Positions 36,081-45,139 of a stretch of 46,519 bases of DNA are shown in pieces. Source of the stretch: Lachnospiraceae bacterium (lineage in GTDB: Bacteria; Bacillota; Clostridia; Lachnospirales; Lachnospiraceae); contig JAEEOQ010000052.1 in NCBI GenBank assembly GCA_016284355.1, positions 1 to 46,519 on the forward strand, read 5' to 3'. A program made the translations under genes and the position numbers. Each line of letters opens with the position of its first letter. Positions within the stretch are counted from its first letter, which is position 1. Under the pieces are notes generated by a model. It searched no databases. It was not told the DNA's origin and saw only the letters and a program-made list of their open reading frames with translations.

Positions 36081-36686
36081 TTAACAGCCAAGCTTAACTT
36101 TTCCGTTTGCTATAAGATTTATAGCCTCAGGGAGTATCTTCCACTCAGCTTCTTCCATAACTCTTCTTTGTAAAACTTCCGGAGTATCTCCTTCTTTAAC
36201 TTCAACAGCCTTTTGAAGGATAATAGGACCGGTATCTGTTCCTTCATCTACAAAATGTACCGTAGCTCCCGTAACCTTTACGCCGCGGTCAAGCGCTGCT
36301 TCGTGTACCTTAAGGCCGTAATAGCCGGTACCGCAAAAGGAAGGGATAAGGGAAGGATGGATATTGATGATCCTTCCTTTATATTTTTTAACCATCTCAG
36401 AAGGAATTATAACAAGGAATCCCGCAAGCACCACAAGGTCTACCTTTTCTTTATCAAGTACCGCAATAAGCGCCTTATTAAAAAGATCTCTTGAATCGAA
36501 ATCTTTCGGAGAAATGCAGATATTCTTTATACCGGCATCTTCCGCTCTCTTAAGGGCAAAGGCCCCCGGGTTGTTGCTTATTACCACTGAGATCTCTGCA
36601 TTTGTAATGGTCTTATCTTTAACTCTGTCGATTATGGCCTGAAGGTTTGTACCTCCGCCGCTGACAAGAACCGCAACCTTTATCAT
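36081..36686 (-). CDS. purN: GAR transformylase (10-formyl-THF dependent)
   Basis: This 201-residue enzyme formylates GAR to FGAR. It begins [17 protein letters not shown]. The catalytic Asn and His lie in [15 protein letters not shown] and the catalytic Asp in [15 protein letters not shown]. Its ATG overlaps the purM stop by four bases (ATGA), indicating coupled translation. It depends on formyl-THF, as does the AICAR transformylase at 14908. Confidence 0.98.
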   Translation of the reverse strand: MIKVAVLVSGGGTNLQAIIDRVKDKTITNAEISVVISNNPGAFALKRAEDAGIKNICISPKDFDSRDLFNKALIAVLDKEKVDLVVLAGFLVIIPSEMVKKYKGRIINIHPSLIPSFCGTGYYGLKVHEAALDRGVKVTGATVHFVDEGTDTGPIILQKAVEVKEGDTPEVLQRRVMEEAEWKILPEAINLIANGKVKLGC

Positions 36687-37708
36687 ATAAGATCGATACC
36701 TTTCTCTCCGTTTTTGATCTCGCCTACAATATAAGCGTTTTCTCCTGCTTCTTTAAGAACTGCCACGGCCCTGTCTGCCTCGCTGCTATCTACTGCGATA
36801 ACCATACCAAGACCCATGTTATATGTATTATACATCATTTTTTCTTCGATATTACCGTCTTTTGCAAGCATATCAAAAATAGGAGGAACAGCGTAGCTTC
36901 CCTTTCTTACCACTGCTCTTGTGCCTTCTTTAAGCATTCTTGGGATATTCTCGTAAAAACCGCCGCCTGTAACATGGCTGCAGGCCTTGATCTTAATACC
37001 TGCTTCCTTTACTGCGCGAAGTGGCTTAACGTAGATCCTGGTAGGAGTAAGAAGTGTCTCGCCAAGAGTAGCTCCAAGACTCTCATAGTATACGTCAAGA
37101 GCCGATCTCTTTATATCAAATACTTTTCTTACGAGTGAATAACCGTTGCTGTGGATACCTGATGAAGCGATACCGATAAGAGTATCTCCCTCTTTAAGAG
37201 TGCTTCCGTCTATGATGTTCTTTTTATCAACAATACCTACGGTAAAACCTGCAAGGTCGTATTCATCTTCCGGCATAAGGCCCGGGTGCTCTGCAGTCTC
37301 GCCGCCAATAAGGGCACAGTCTGACATCTTGCAGCCTTCTGCAACGCCCTTAACGATAGAAGCGATCTTTTCAGGCTCATTTTTTCCACATGCTATATAA
37401 TCAAGGAAGAAAAGCGGCTCGCCGCCTGCACATGCAACATCGTTAACACACATGGCAACGCAGTCGATACCGATAGTATCATGTTTATCAAGCTCAAAAG
37501 CGATCTTGATCTTGGTTCCGACGCCGTCTGTACCTGATAAAAGTGTAGGCTCCTCCATATTCATAAAGTTCTTAAGGCTGAAAGCTCCGGAAAAACCGCC
37601 AAGGCCGCCAAGAACCTCAGGTCTTTCGGTCTCCTTAACAAACTTTTTCATAAGCTCTACAGCTCTGTAACCTGCCTCAATATCGACACCGGCTTTTTTG
37701 TAATCCAT
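36683..37708 (-). CDS. purM: AIR synthetase (FGAM cyclo-ligase)
   Basis: This 341-residue ATP-dependent enzyme closes the imidazole ring, giving AIR. Visible motifs are [62 protein letters not shown] and [18 protein letters not shown] take the start at 37708 ([13 protein letters not shown]) with GAAGGGAG upstream. The frame extension to 37762 runs into the preceding terminator and adds a non-homologous hydrophobic stretch. It is the first gene of purM-N-D and follows a terminator that separates it from the HAD gene. Confidence 0.98.
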   Translation of the reverse strand: MDYKKAGVDIEAGYRAVELMKKFVKETERPEVLGGLGGFSGAFSLKNFMNMEEPTLLSGTDGVGTKIKIAFELDKHDTIGIDCVAMCVNDVACAGGEPLFFLDYIACGKNEPEKIASIVKGVAEGCKMSDCALIGGETAEHPGLMPEDEYDLAGFTVGIVDKKNIIDGSTLKEGDTLIGIASSGIHSNGYSLVRKVFDIKRSALDVYYESLGATLGETLLTPTRIYVKPLRAVKEAGIKIKACSHVTGGGFYENIPRMLKEGTRAVVRKGSYAVPPIFDMLAKDGNIEEKMMYNTYNMGLGMVIAVDSSEADRAVAVLKEAGENAYIVGEIKNGEKGIDLI

Positions 37709-37757
37709 CTTTTTTCTCCCTTCAAGGTAAATCTTGATTATTTTACCCACAAATAAT

Positions 37758-37805
37758 AACACAGATGCGGGGTGTTTTCCACCATTCGCATCTGTGTTTT
37801 TTTTA
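37758..37805. terminator. Rho-independent terminator between the HAD gene and purM
   Basis: AACACAGATGCG (37758-37769) pairs perfectly over 12 bp with CGCATCTGTGTT (37787-37798). T8 follows on the plus strand and TTATTATTTG on the minus strand. It ends the aminopeptidase-purE-HAD unit. No purine riboswitch or clear promoter is visible in the 49 nt before purM. Confidence 0.8.
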
Positions 37806-37843
37806 ATGTAATCTATAAGGCTCTTTAATAGATATTGTTGCTT

Positions 37844-38515
37844 TTATAAGGAATCCCCACTTTTCAATCTTTCCATCAGATCAAAAAGTGAATCACATTC
37901 CATATAAAGAAGCTTTCTTATCTCTTCCGTTGCTGGAAGAAGATCCGGGATCATAACAGCCTTCATGCCTGCAGCATATGCAGACCTTATACCGTTATAG
38001 GAATCCTCTACTGCATAGCACTCCGCAGGGTCTGCCCCAAGTTTTTTTGCCGCAAGAAGATAGATATCAGGCTCCGGCTTGCTGTGCTCTACCTGGTCGC
38101 CAAATACAAAATATTTGAAATATTTGTACAGGTCAAGAGCTTTAAGCTGGCGGGTAGCTGTGGATTCTTTTGTGGAAGTTGCAAGAGCTACGTTATAGCC
38201 TTCTTCGTTCAAAAAAGTAAGACACTCTCTTACCCCCGGAAGAAGAGGAAGGCCTTCGTTAAATTCTATCTCGTTAAAGAATTCCCTTGTTCTTCCCATA
38301 TAAGCATCATAAGGAAAATCATTTCCGAAAGTTTCGTAAAAATATGCTCTCGTATCGGTATCGTTTCTTCCGATGCACTCCTTCATGGCAACGCGAAGTT
38401 TATCCATATCGGAAGGTGCCACAAATTCTGTAGCCGCCTTTTCCCATGACTTTATGTATACTCTCTCTGTATCAAGGAGCACTCCGTCCATATCAAACAC
38501 AATGTTTTTAAGCAT
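37844..38515 (-). CDS. HAD-superfamily phosphatase (beta-phosphoglucomutase-like)
   Basis: This 223-residue protein has motif I FDMDGVLLDTE (about residues 6-16), an alpha-helical cap, motif II ATSTKEST, motif III Lys in EHSKPEPDIYLLAA, and motif IV VEDSYNGIRSA. These identify the subfamily that includes beta-phosphoglucomutase and small-metabolite phosphatases. The substrate cannot be deduced. Its ATG overlaps the end of purE by 8 nt, so the two are translated together, perhaps for a nucleotide-related substrate (inference from context only). Confidence 0.9.
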   Translation of the reverse strand: MLKNIVFDMDGVLLDTERVYIKSWEKAATEFVAPSDMDKLRVAMKECIGRNDTDTRAYFYETFGNDFPYDAYMGRTREFFNEIEFNEGLPLLPGVRECLTFLNEEGYNVALATSTKESTATRQLKALDLYKYFKYFVFGDQVEHSKPEPDIYLLAAKKLGADPAECYAVEDSYNGIRSAYAAGMKAVMIPDLLPATEEIRKLLYMECDSLFDLMERLKSGDSL

Positions 38516-39014
38516 TTAAATATCCTTCTATTCCAAGCTTTTCGATCTTTTCTTTTTTTGCCATAACGCCGTTTTTAAGTTCATCTGCGTATGCTTTGAT
38601 CTTCTCTCTTAAAGCGCTTTCGCGTACAGAAATGATCTTTGCCGCAAGAATGCCTGCATTTGCGGCGCCGTCGATAGCAACGGTAGCTACAGGGATACCG
38701 CTTGGCATCTGTACTATAGAGTAAAGCGAATCAACTCCGCTAAGAGCCGCGCTCTTAATAGGAACGCCTATAACAGGAATAGGAGTTATGGCAGCGCACA
38801 TACCCGGTAAATGCGCAGCTCCGCCTGCTCCTGCTATTATAACATCATACTTGCTCTCAGCATTTTTAGCATACTCATAAAATACATCAGGCATGCGGTG
38901 TGCGGAAATAATGGTAACATCATATTCGATACCAAACTTTTCAAGCATATCTGCCGCTTTTTTCATTATAGGAAGATCCGAATCGCTTCCCATTACTATA
39001 CCAACCCTGCTCAT
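38508..39014 (-). CDS. purE: N5-CAIR mutase (class I PurE)
   Basis: This 168-residue enzyme moves the carboxyl group of N5-CAIR to give CAIR. It starts VGIVMGSDSDLPIM. IISAHRMPDVFYEYA contains the catalytic His, and IIAGAGGAAHLPGMCA and PVIGVPIKSAALSGVDSLYSIVQMPSGIPVATVAI (read in parts) are diagnostic. Class I PurE normally needs PurK, which is not in this window. It sits between the aminopeptidase gene (30 nt upstream) and the HAD gene, apart from the purM-N-D unit. Confidence 0.97.
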   Translation of the reverse strand: MSRVGIVMGSDSDLPIMKKAADMLEKFGIEYDVTIISAHRMPDVFYEYAKNAESKYDVIIAGAGGAAHLPGMCAAITPIPVIGVPIKSAALSGVDSLYSIVQMPSGIPVATVAIDGAANAGILAAKIISVRESALREKIKAYADELKNGVMAKKEKIEKLGIEGYLNA

Positions 39015-39044
39015 TTAAATAACCCTCCGAATCATTTATACTTT

Positions 39045-41042
39045 TTATTTGCCAAAAAACTCATCAAGTGGAACATTAAGTTCTTCTGTACCCGGAAGCA
39101 CGAATCTTCCCTCTTTGATGATAGTTATGGCACTGCCATCTTTAGCGTAAGCTGTAATCTCGCCAAGCTCGTTGTAAGGAATGGTGATATCTGTATGGCA
39201 GCTGAAATATGCCTTGCTTGGCTCTGTCTTTCTGTATTTTGCGGTGATCTCGTTATCTCTTGCCACGATCTCTTTTCCGTCAGGATTATAGGTCGGGTGA
39301 TCTTCTGAATGTGAGTAACATGTATCACCAAGTGCAAAATGAGGACCTGTCTTTTCGGCAATAAGGATATCAAGCTTTTGCTGAATATTTCTCTTGATTC
39401 CCATTACATATGCTGTGGTGTTTGTACCGATGGCAAACTCACCGATAGGAAGTGTCTCGTGGTTGTAAAGAAGCTCTTCCTTCATATATTTAAGATTATC
39501 AGCCTCATTATCAAAGTTATCGCAGGAGTAGCTCTCTACCATACCGTCTTTAAGTGTTACCTTAAGGTTCTTAAACTTAAGACCGCGAAGGAAAAGGTCT
39601 GCCTTTACATTAAGTACGCCGTTTGTTCCCGTAAGTTTTGGAGATGTAAATACCTCGCCCACAGGAATATTAACGTCATCAAGACAGTTTTCAAAATTAG
39701 TTTCCTTCGAAGGGTCTTTAAGCTCATGAAGAGCCACGCGAAGATCTGTCTCGTTACCGTTCATACCCTTGATATGTACATATTCTGCGGTATCAAGAGC
39801 ATCGATAAGATGCTGGTGTATCCTCTTGTAGGTTTCGGAATCAAGTGTATTTACCTTAACTGTATCTGCAAATACTTCCTTGAAATTATCTCCGATATCT
39901 GTAGAAGGATAACTGATGATGGTAAAGCTTCTCTCTTCTCCCGGTAAAAATTCGCAACGTACAAGAAGTGATGTATTAAGAAGCTCGGCGTATAAAGCGC
40001 GCTGCTTTTCATCAAGCGAAGCAGCCTCTTTTTTGCTCTCAGGCTCAAAATCTTTCTCGCCGAATACTTCAATAACAGCAGGACCGCCGTGAGCTCTTAC
40101 CTCGTCCTTTACCTCTTCAAATACTTTTCTTGAGATAGGTGCGAAGTTATCCATATATTTCTTATCAAGGAAAAGAGCAATATCATACTTATGATCAAAA
40201 TCAGCCTGCTTTGATTCTGTACTTGAAGCAAATACAAATGTGCTGTCAAGCCCCATGTCCTTAAACTTCTTTACGGCTGCAGCTATCATTCTTTCCATAC
40301 CGATATTGTAATATACCTGTACGCTCTTTTTCTTGCTAAAGTCTATTCTCTGAGCCACAAAGCCCTTATAGTAACCGTTTGTATAGGTATAAGCCATAGC
40401 ATCGATATCTTTTTCAGGAAGAGAAGCGATAAAGTTAAACATATCTTTTTCCGACTGTCCTACCTTATAGCCGTAGTAGTAGATGCTGCGGATATCATTA
40501 GGATCGATCCTGTTATAAACCTCTACAGAAGGGCTCTTTGCCGGAACGAACTGATTATAGACCGCGTATCTTCTGTTTTCCTCAAAATAATCATGCTCAA
40601 AATAATAAACAGCGTTCTTCCACTCAGAAACATCAGCGCCGCTCTCTTCAAGACCGTAAAGTTCAAGTAAAAGTTCGAGTACTATAAGTCTTCTGAAAAG
40701 CTGCTTTGTAAAAATGTGGTAGATTGAAGAAGTAAGTCTGTGGGCAACATAAGCCACAACCTGGCCTTTAACTTCTCCTGCCTTACTTACCGCATAAGCA
40801 GGATTTGCAAAGCTTTCCGCATAAGTTGCATCATCTTCAAATACAAAAAGTCTGTCGTTGATCTCCTGAAGCTTCTCTATAGAAAGATCAAAGTAGCTTC
40901 CGTCATCTACCATCTTAGCTATTTCATCCATATAAAGGGCAAGTTTTGCTGCCTTTGTAAAAAAGCATCCCTCGCCTCTTTCGTTTGGGATCTGCGCAAG
41001 TCTTTCCATGCAAAGATCATATCTTTCTTTTAAATCTGTCAT
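39045..41042 (-). CDS. M29-type aminopeptidase with long N-terminal extension
   Basis: This 665-residue protein has a C-terminal part (about 265-665) matching the M29 thermophilic metalloaminopeptidase family. Metal-site motifs are GEVFTSPKLTGTNG (Glu463), IGEFAIGTN (Glu535), and GPHFALGDTCYSHSEDH (from His568). About 260 residues precede this core, compared with typical members of about 410 residues. The extension is helical-looking and unrecognised. It should act as a cytosolic peptidase releasing N-terminal residues. It has its own promoter and is first in the unit with purE and the HAD gene. GGGGAA precedes the start. Confidence 0.88.
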   Translation of the reverse strand: MTDLKERYDLCMERLAQIPNERGEGCFFTKAAKLALYMDEIAKMVDDGSYFDLSIEKLQEINDRLFVFEDDATYAESFANPAYAVSKAGEVKGQVVAYVAHRLTSSIYHIFTKQLFRRLIVLELLLELYGLEESGADVSEWKNAVYYFEHDYFEENRRYAVYNQFVPAKSPSVEVYNRIDPNDIRSIYYYGYKVGQSEKDMFNFIASLPEKDIDAMAYTYTNGYYKGFVAQRIDFSKKKSVQVYYNIGMERMIAAAVKKFKDMGLDSTFVFASSTESKQADFDHKYDIALFLDKKYMDNFAPISRKVFEEVKDEVRAHGGPAVIEVFGEKDFEPESKKEAASLDEKQRALYAELLNTSLLVRCEFLPGEERSFTIISYPSTDIGDNFKEVFADTVKVNTLDSETYKRIHQHLIDALDTAEYVHIKGMNGNETDLRVALHELKDPSKETNFENCLDDVNIPVGEVFTSPKLTGTNGVLNVKADLFLRGLKFKNLKVTLKDGMVESYSCDNFDNEADNLKYMKEELLYNHETLPIGEFAIGTNTTAYVMGIKRNIQQKLDILIAEKTGPHFALGDTCYSHSEDHPTYNPDGKEIVARDNEITAKYRKTEPSKAYFSCHTDITIPYNELGEITAYAKDGSAITIIKEGRFVLPGTEELNVPLDEFFGK

Positions 41043-41108
41043 ATCTATTCCCCACTTTTTTATTATTTAGCATCACCCCATTTGTTATTAGGGTTCAAAC
41101 CATCCTTT

Positions 41109-41137
41109 ATCTTACATGATACTTTCCATAGTGTCAA
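41109..41137 (-). promoter_or_regulatory. Promoter for the aminopeptidase-purE-HAD unit
   Basis: On the minus strand, TTGACA (41132-41137) and TAAGAT (41109-41114) are spaced 17 nt. TG directly precedes the -10. The -35 almost touches the terminator of the upstream gene. Confidence 0.7.
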
Positions 41138-41138
41138 G

Positions 41139-41180
41139 AAAAAGGGCTATCGCCGCATACTTGCCGCAATAACCCTTTTT
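41139..41180 (-). terminator. Rho-independent terminator after the sigma-module membrane protein
   Basis: AAAAAGGG (41139-41146) pairs with CCCTTTTT (41173-41180), extended by imperfect inner pairing. On the minus strand a T5 run follows the stem. Confidence 0.75.
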
Positions 41181-41242
41181 GTACTTATCAAAAGTCAAAT
41201 ATACTTTATAACTTTTAAGTGATATTTCATCATATCAGATTA

Positions 41243-41983
41243 TTAATTACTGAAGTTTTTATACTTTCGGTTTTTAAATAATACATAAATGATAGTGATA
41301 CAAGTTCCTACAATCACAGAAACAATTATAATATTAATAATTTTAAAAGCATTTCTTTTCTTAAATGAATAGCTTAAACTTATTCCTTTAACAGTTTTCG
41401 ACTCATTCTTACTTTCGTTTAATAAGCCTGTGCAAAAAAAACACCCCTTTAATTGATCGGCGCCTGACGCATCATCAAAATTGCTTCTAATGTATGTAGC
41501 ATTCCATGTTGTTTGAATATCTGCCTTTATATTCTTACTATTTGAATCACTCCATTTGTCATTTATATTTTTCCACCATATTTTTCCCGAATAAATATTA
41601 GGAAATAAGTCATCGCCATAGCTAATGGTACATGAATCCATTTCCTTAAATTTATCATTTTTACTACTAAAGCAGATGAAAAGATAAAATGATTCCGAAT
41701 CTTTTACGGATATGACATTATAATCAAAAGCTTCTTCATATGAATTATCATCAGTATATAAATCGATATCATCATAACACAATGATTCAAACTTGGTTCT
41801 TATATTTAGCTGATTGTATATGTAATTTACTATATCTTCATCAACTGATGCGATCATACTTTCAGGAATTCCTAACAAGGATAATTTTTGCCTACACGTA
41901 TTTTCAGCAAAAATGTCATGATCATCCAAGAAAATCATTATGAATATCAGCAAAACAAGTAAAAAAGTTACCCTTCTTCGCAT
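41243..41983 (-). CDS. Signal-peptide, C-terminally membrane-anchored protein of unknown function
   Basis: This 246-residue protein has a signal peptide (about 1-27: MRRRVTFLLVLLIFIMIFL, cleavage near IFAEN). An extracytoplasmic region of about 180 residues follows, then a C-terminal helix (IINIIIVSVIVGTCITIIYVLF) and the short basic tail KNRKYKN. Four cysteines sit outside. The stretch SLLGIPESMIASVDEDIVNYIYNQL is helical. The ATG at 41983 lies 8 nt after GGGAGG. It is AT-rich with frequent ATA, TTA and AAT codons, unlike the housekeeping genes. It lies downstream of an ECF sigma/anti-sigma pair, so it is likely a regulon member or sensor. Family not recognised. Confidence 0.75.
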   Translation of the reverse strand: MRRRVTFLLVLLIFIMIFLDDHDIFAENTCRQKLSLLGIPESMIASVDEDIVNYIYNQLNIRTKFESLCYDDIDLYTDDNSYEEAFDYNVISVKDSESFYLFICFSSKNDKFKEMDSCTISYGDDLFPNIYSGKIWWKNINDKWSDSNSKNIKADIQTTWNATYIRSNFDDASGADQLKGCFFCTGLLNESKNESKTVKGISLSYSFKKRNAFKIINIIIVSVIVGTCITIIYVLFKNRKYKNFSN

Positions 41984-42077
41984 GTATTTCACCTCCCTTG
42001 CTTTAAAAATAAGATACTAATAAACTGTATCTATAAATAATAACGTTTGCGGAGAAAAAACTACTGCATGATTATCA

Positions 42078-42923
42078 TTAATTTGTAAGATTTTTTTCTA
42101 TATAGAGAACGTCACGAGAATTTTCATCAGTATATATATATCGAACTCTATTTTCATCATAGAAAAACTCTTTAGAATCAAACGTATATTGTTTATTCAA
42201 ATATAAGTCATCAGCTTTTTTAATCAAAGTATTGTCTAATTCAAGACTTTCATATATGTTTTTAAGAGTATCAAAATCTTCATCTGCAGCAATATAAACA
42301 ACCCTTCCTTCCTGATCAGTCCAAATAATAGAAGAATTAAACCCTTCTTTGACAGATTCATTATATTCAACATTTTTACCACCTATTACCACATTTCTTG
42401 CAACTGTACCTTCTGTATTTAACCCAACAGAAGCATTTATAATCAAATCACACGAGTAAAACAATTCTTTATGAGTTGTCTTATTAATATAATTATTTGA
42501 AATGCCTAATTTTGCATCAACCATACTATAATTTAGTTCGTATCCCTCCGGTATCCAAGTCGGGACATATAAAAGATTTTTATAATCAATATTAGACATT
42601 TCATCTCCATCAAAAAATATTTTGTGGGTATCAAAAGTTTCCTTAAAAAATCTAATAGTAGCTGCTCGTATATCTTCATTAATTAAGATTAACGTTCCTA
42701 CCCCAGTAAACACAACAAGAAAATAAATTGCTATTCTTTTTAAATATGCAAGACTTCTTTCATAAAAAATAATTCTTTGTATTTTCTTTTTAAATGAATC
42801 AGAAACAGAAATCTCCTTAATACTATTCGTTTCCTCTATATCCTCTATTCCAGAAGTTTTAAGATCTGCGCTAACATATATATCTGCCAAAAGATCCATA
42901 TCCGGGAAATCAGTTCTGTTCAT
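42078..42923 (-). CDS. DUF4367-like membrane protein, probable anti-sigma factor
   Basis: This 281-residue protein has a cytoplasmic N-terminal part of about 60 residues that could hold the sigma factor, one helix (about 62-82: IAIYFLVVFTGVGTLILI) and an extracytoplasmic domain. That domain contains YVPTWIPEGYELNYS, typical of DUF4367, a domain frequent in anti-sigma proteins of Firmicutes. The ATG at 42923 follows AAAGGA. It overlaps the sigma gene end by 14 nt, so translation is coupled. No zinc-binding HxxxCxxC anti-sigma motif is visible. The anti-sigma role rests on gene order and layout. Confidence 0.75.
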   Translation of the reverse strand: MNRTDFPDMDLLADIYVSADLKTSGIEDIEETNSIKEISVSDSFKKKIQRIIFYERSLAYLKRIAIYFLVVFTGVGTLILINEDIRAATIRFFKETFDTHKIFFDGDEMSNIDYKNLLYVPTWIPEGYELNYSMVDAKLGISNNYINKTTHKELFYSCDLIINASVGLNTEGTVARNVVIGGKNVEYNESVKEGFNSSIIWTDQEGRVVYIAADEDFDTLKNIYESLELDNTLIKKADDLYLNKQYTFDSKEFFYDENRVRYIYTDENSRDVLYIEKNLTN

Positions 42924-43485
42924 CGTTTTCAATCCTTTCTTTTATAATTTTCACGGCTCTATAAAGCCTCGATTCAATTGTTCTTACAGAAACTCCATAT
43001 TTTTTTGCTATTGACCTTTCATCCAAGCCTATATAATGTCTTAGCAAAAAAGTTTCTTTTAGTATAGGAGAAAGGCTATCTAATTTTTTTATCATTTCAT
43101 TAAGCATTTCTTTTCTAATAGCTTTTTTTTCGAGTTCTCCATGTTCTTCATACGAACGAAAACATTCAGTCATAAAGGAATCATCTTCCATCCATGTTGT
43201 TAACGAAACATTATGTTTATCATATCTATAATGGTCGATTATTATGTTTCTAATAATAACGACGAGTAATTTGCGAAAACTACTGCATGAAAGTGTTGAA
43301 TAGTTTTGGAATTTATCTGCTAATTTTAAAAATCCTTCTGATACCACATCCTCAGCTTCTTGTTCTTTGCCCTTTAGCTTTGTTTTTGCATAATTCAGCA
43401 AAAACATGTATTCTCTTTCATAAATTTCAGAAAATTTCTTTTTTTCTTCATCCGAACTCAGTATAGAAATATAGAATGATAACAT
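42910..43485 (-). CDS. ECF-type sigma-70 family RNA polymerase sigma factor
   Basis: This 191-residue protein has a sigma region 2 (about residues 18-95: LLNYAKTKLKGKEQEAEDVVSEGFLKLADKF, read in parts, and IIIDHYRYDKH). Region 4 (about 130-185) carries LSPILKETFLLRHYIGLDERSIAKKYGVSVRTIESRLYRAVKIIKE, again read in parts, a helix-turn-helix that would bind -35 elements. Regions 1 and 3 are absent, as in ECF factors. The ATG at 43485 follows TTTGGAGGAG. It is first in an operon with the DUF4367 protein and the membrane-anchored protein. The genes are AT-rich compared with their surroundings. Its target promoters cannot be told from this window. Confidence 0.88.
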   Translation of the reverse strand: MLSFYISILSSDEEKKKFSEIYEREYMFLLNYAKTKLKGKEQEAEDVVSEGFLKLADKFQNYSTLSCSSFRKLLVVIIRNIIIDHYRYDKHNVSLTTWMEDDSFMTECFRSYEEHGELEKKAIRKEMLNEMIKKLDSLSPILKETFLLRHYIGLDERSIAKKYGVSVRTIESRLYRAVKIIKERIENDEQN

Positions 43486-43552
43486 GTTTTTTTCTCCTCC
43501 AAACACATATAGACTTTTTCTTTTTCATTATCCAAATAACATTTCAAGAAAA

Positions 43553-43581
43553 ATATTACAAAATGCAAAGATAAAAGTCAA
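43553..43581 (-). promoter_or_regulatory. Promoter for the ECF sigma module
   Basis: On the minus strand, TTGACT (43576-43581) and TAATAT (43553-43558) are spaced 17 nt. It resembles a housekeeping promoter rather than an autoregulated ECF promoter. Confidence 0.5.
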
Positions 43582-43650
43582 CAAATCCACTTTGCCATAA
43601 TCTTCCTTTTTTTCGCGTTCCTATTTATAATTGTTATTAGATTAACTTAA

Positions 43651-43679
43651 TTTACTTTGACTTTTCCTTATGATATACT
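43651..43679 (+). promoter_or_regulatory. Extended -10 promoter for glyA
   Basis: TTTACT (43651-43656) and TATACT (43674-43679) are spaced 17 nt, with TGA directly before the -10. The leader is about 25 nt, so no riboswitch is possible. Confidence 0.65.
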
Positions 43680-43710
43680 CGAATGAGTATAAATAAATTG
43701 GAGGGTTATC

Positions 43711-44949
43711 ATGTACAGTTTTGATGAAATATCAAATTTCGATCCTGAGCTTGCATCTGCCATAAGAGCAGAGATGGACAGACAGGAAGATCATATCGAG
43801 CTTATCGCTTCAGAGAACTTCGTAAGTCGCGCAGTTATGGCCGCTATGGGAAGTCCTCTTACAAACAAGTACGCTGAAGGTTATCCGGGAAAGAGGTATT
43901 ACGGAGGCTGCCAGTACGTTGATGTAGTGGAGACTCTTGCAATAGAGAGAGCAAAAAAACTCTTTAACTGCACCTATGCAAACGTTCAGCCCCACTCCGG
44001 TGCGCAGGCTAATATGGCTGTTTTTTATGCTTTACTTCAGCCCGGCGACACCGTTATGGGTATGAGCCTTGACCACGGCGGACACCTTTCACACGGTTCA
44101 CCTGCAAACTTCTCAGGTACATATTTCAAGATTGTTCCATACGGAGTTAATGATGAGGGATTCATTGATTATGACAACGTAGAAAAACTTGCTAAGGAGT
44201 GCAAGCCAAAGCTTATTGTAGCAGGAGCTTCAGCTTACGCAAGAAAGATAGATTTTAAGCGTTTCAGAGAGATCGCTGATATGGTAGGCGCTTACCTTAT
44301 GGTAGATATCGCCCACATCGCGGGCCTTGTATGTACAGGCTACCATGAAAGCCCTATTCCTTACGCTCATGTGGTTACAACTACCACCCACAAGACCTTA
44401 AGAGGACCAAGAGGCGGTATGATACTTTCATCTGCCGAGTTCGCAGAAGAGCACAAGCTCAACAAAGCTATTTTCCCGGGTACCCAGGGCGGCCCACTTG
44501 AGCATGTTATCGCAGCAAAAGCTGTTTGCTTTAAAGAAGCACTTGATCCTAGCTTTAAAGTATATGCAAAGAACATTATCGATAATGCACAGGCTCTTTG
44601 CAAAGGTCTTCAGAGCCGCGGCTTTAAGATCGTATCTGACGGCACAGACAACCACCTTATGCTTGTAGACTTACAGAATAAAGGTCTTACAGGAAAGGCT
44701 GTAGAAAAGCTTCTTGATGCAGCAAACATCACCTGCAACAAGAACACCGTTCCAAACGATCCTGCTTCTCCTTTCGTAACAAGCGGTATCAGACTTGGAA
44801 CTCCTGCAGTTACCACAAGAGGTTTTGATACAGCAGATATGGATAAGGTAGCGCAGGCTATCGCTCTTGTAGTAAATAACGAGTCCGATACACCTAAGGC
44901 TATGGCAATCGTAAAAGAACTTACAGACAGACATCCACTTCATAAATAA
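43711..44949 (+). CDS. glyA: Serine hydroxymethyltransferase
   Basis: This 412-residue PLP enzyme converts serine and THF to glycine and 5,10-methylene-THF. Features include [37 protein letters not shown], the PLP-proximal DIAHIAGLV and the Lys-bearing [16 protein letters not shown]. All are intact and the length is normal. GGAGGG precedes the start. It is monocistronic with its own promoter and terminator and keeps housekeeping codon use, although both flanks are AT-rich. It would feed glycine and one-carbon units to the purine genes in this window. Confidence 0.98.
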   Translation: MYSFDEISNFDPELASAIRAEMDRQEDHIELIASENFVSRAVMAAMGSPLTNKYAEGYPGKRYYGGCQYVDVVETLAIERAKKLFNCTYANVQPHSGAQANMAVFYALLQPGDTVMGMSLDHGGHLSHGSPANFSGTYFKIVPYGVNDEGFIDYDNVEKLAKECKPKLIVAGASAYARKIDFKRFREIADMVGAYLMVDIAHIAGLVCTGYHESPIPYAHVVTTTTHKTLRGPRGGMILSSAEFAEEHKLNKAIFPGTQGGPLEHVIAAKAVCFKEALDPSFKVYAKNIIDNAQALCKGLQSRGFKIVSDGTDNHLMLVDLQNKGLTGKAVEKLLDAANITCNKNTVPNDPASPFVTSGIRLGTPAVTTRGFDTADMDKVAQAIALVVNNESDTPKAMAIVKELTDRHPLHK

Positions 44950-44953
44950 CATT

Positions 44954-44982
44954 AAAAAGGCAGCCAAGCTTGGCTGCCTTTT
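44954..44982 (+). terminator. Rho-independent terminator after glyA
   Basis: AAAAAGGCAGCCA (44954-44966) and TGGCTGCCTTTT (44971-44982) form a near-perfect stem around AGCT, starting 4 nt after the glyA stop. A T-run follows. Confidence 0.9.
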
Positions 44983-45099
44983 AATCAATAAAAGAATCCA
45001 AAAACGCTATCGATCATATTATCTACCCTTATATACTTCCCCAAATAAATGATTATGTATCAAATTTCATAATAAAAAATGTCGATTTTTATGAATATT

Positions 45100-45128
45100 A
45101 TCTGAAAGTATTGACAATACTTTCAGAT
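45100..45128 (+). promoter_or_regulatory. Perfect palindromic operator candidate over a -35 box
   Basis: ATCTGAAAGTATTG (45100-45113) and CAATACTTTCAGAT (45115-45128) are perfect reverse complements around a single A at 45114. The palindrome is centred on the -35 hexamer of the promoter at 45111-45139. The geometry suits a dimeric repressor blocking RNA polymerase. No cognate regulator gene is in the window. The 115 nt before it (44985-45099) show nothing recognisable. Confidence 0.7.
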
Positions 45129-45139
45129 TAATGTACAAT
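45111..45139 (+). promoter_or_regulatory. Consensus sigma-A promoter for the duplicated-domain gene
   Basis: TTGACA (45111-45116) and TACAAT (45134-45139) are spaced 17 nt, among the strongest promoters in the window. Transcription should start near 45146 and reach the gene at 45278 through a leader of about 130 nt. Confidence 0.75.

Noticed and set aside
37709-37760. Purine riboswitch or PurR-type control before purM
   Set aside because: The spacer is too short for an aptamer and shows no purine riboswitch core or repeated PurBox-like sites.
39339-39947. 202-codon plus-strand frame
   Set aside because: It is antisense within the aminopeptidase gene, whose motifs are intact, and is Cys- and Lys-rich as expected of a shadow frame.
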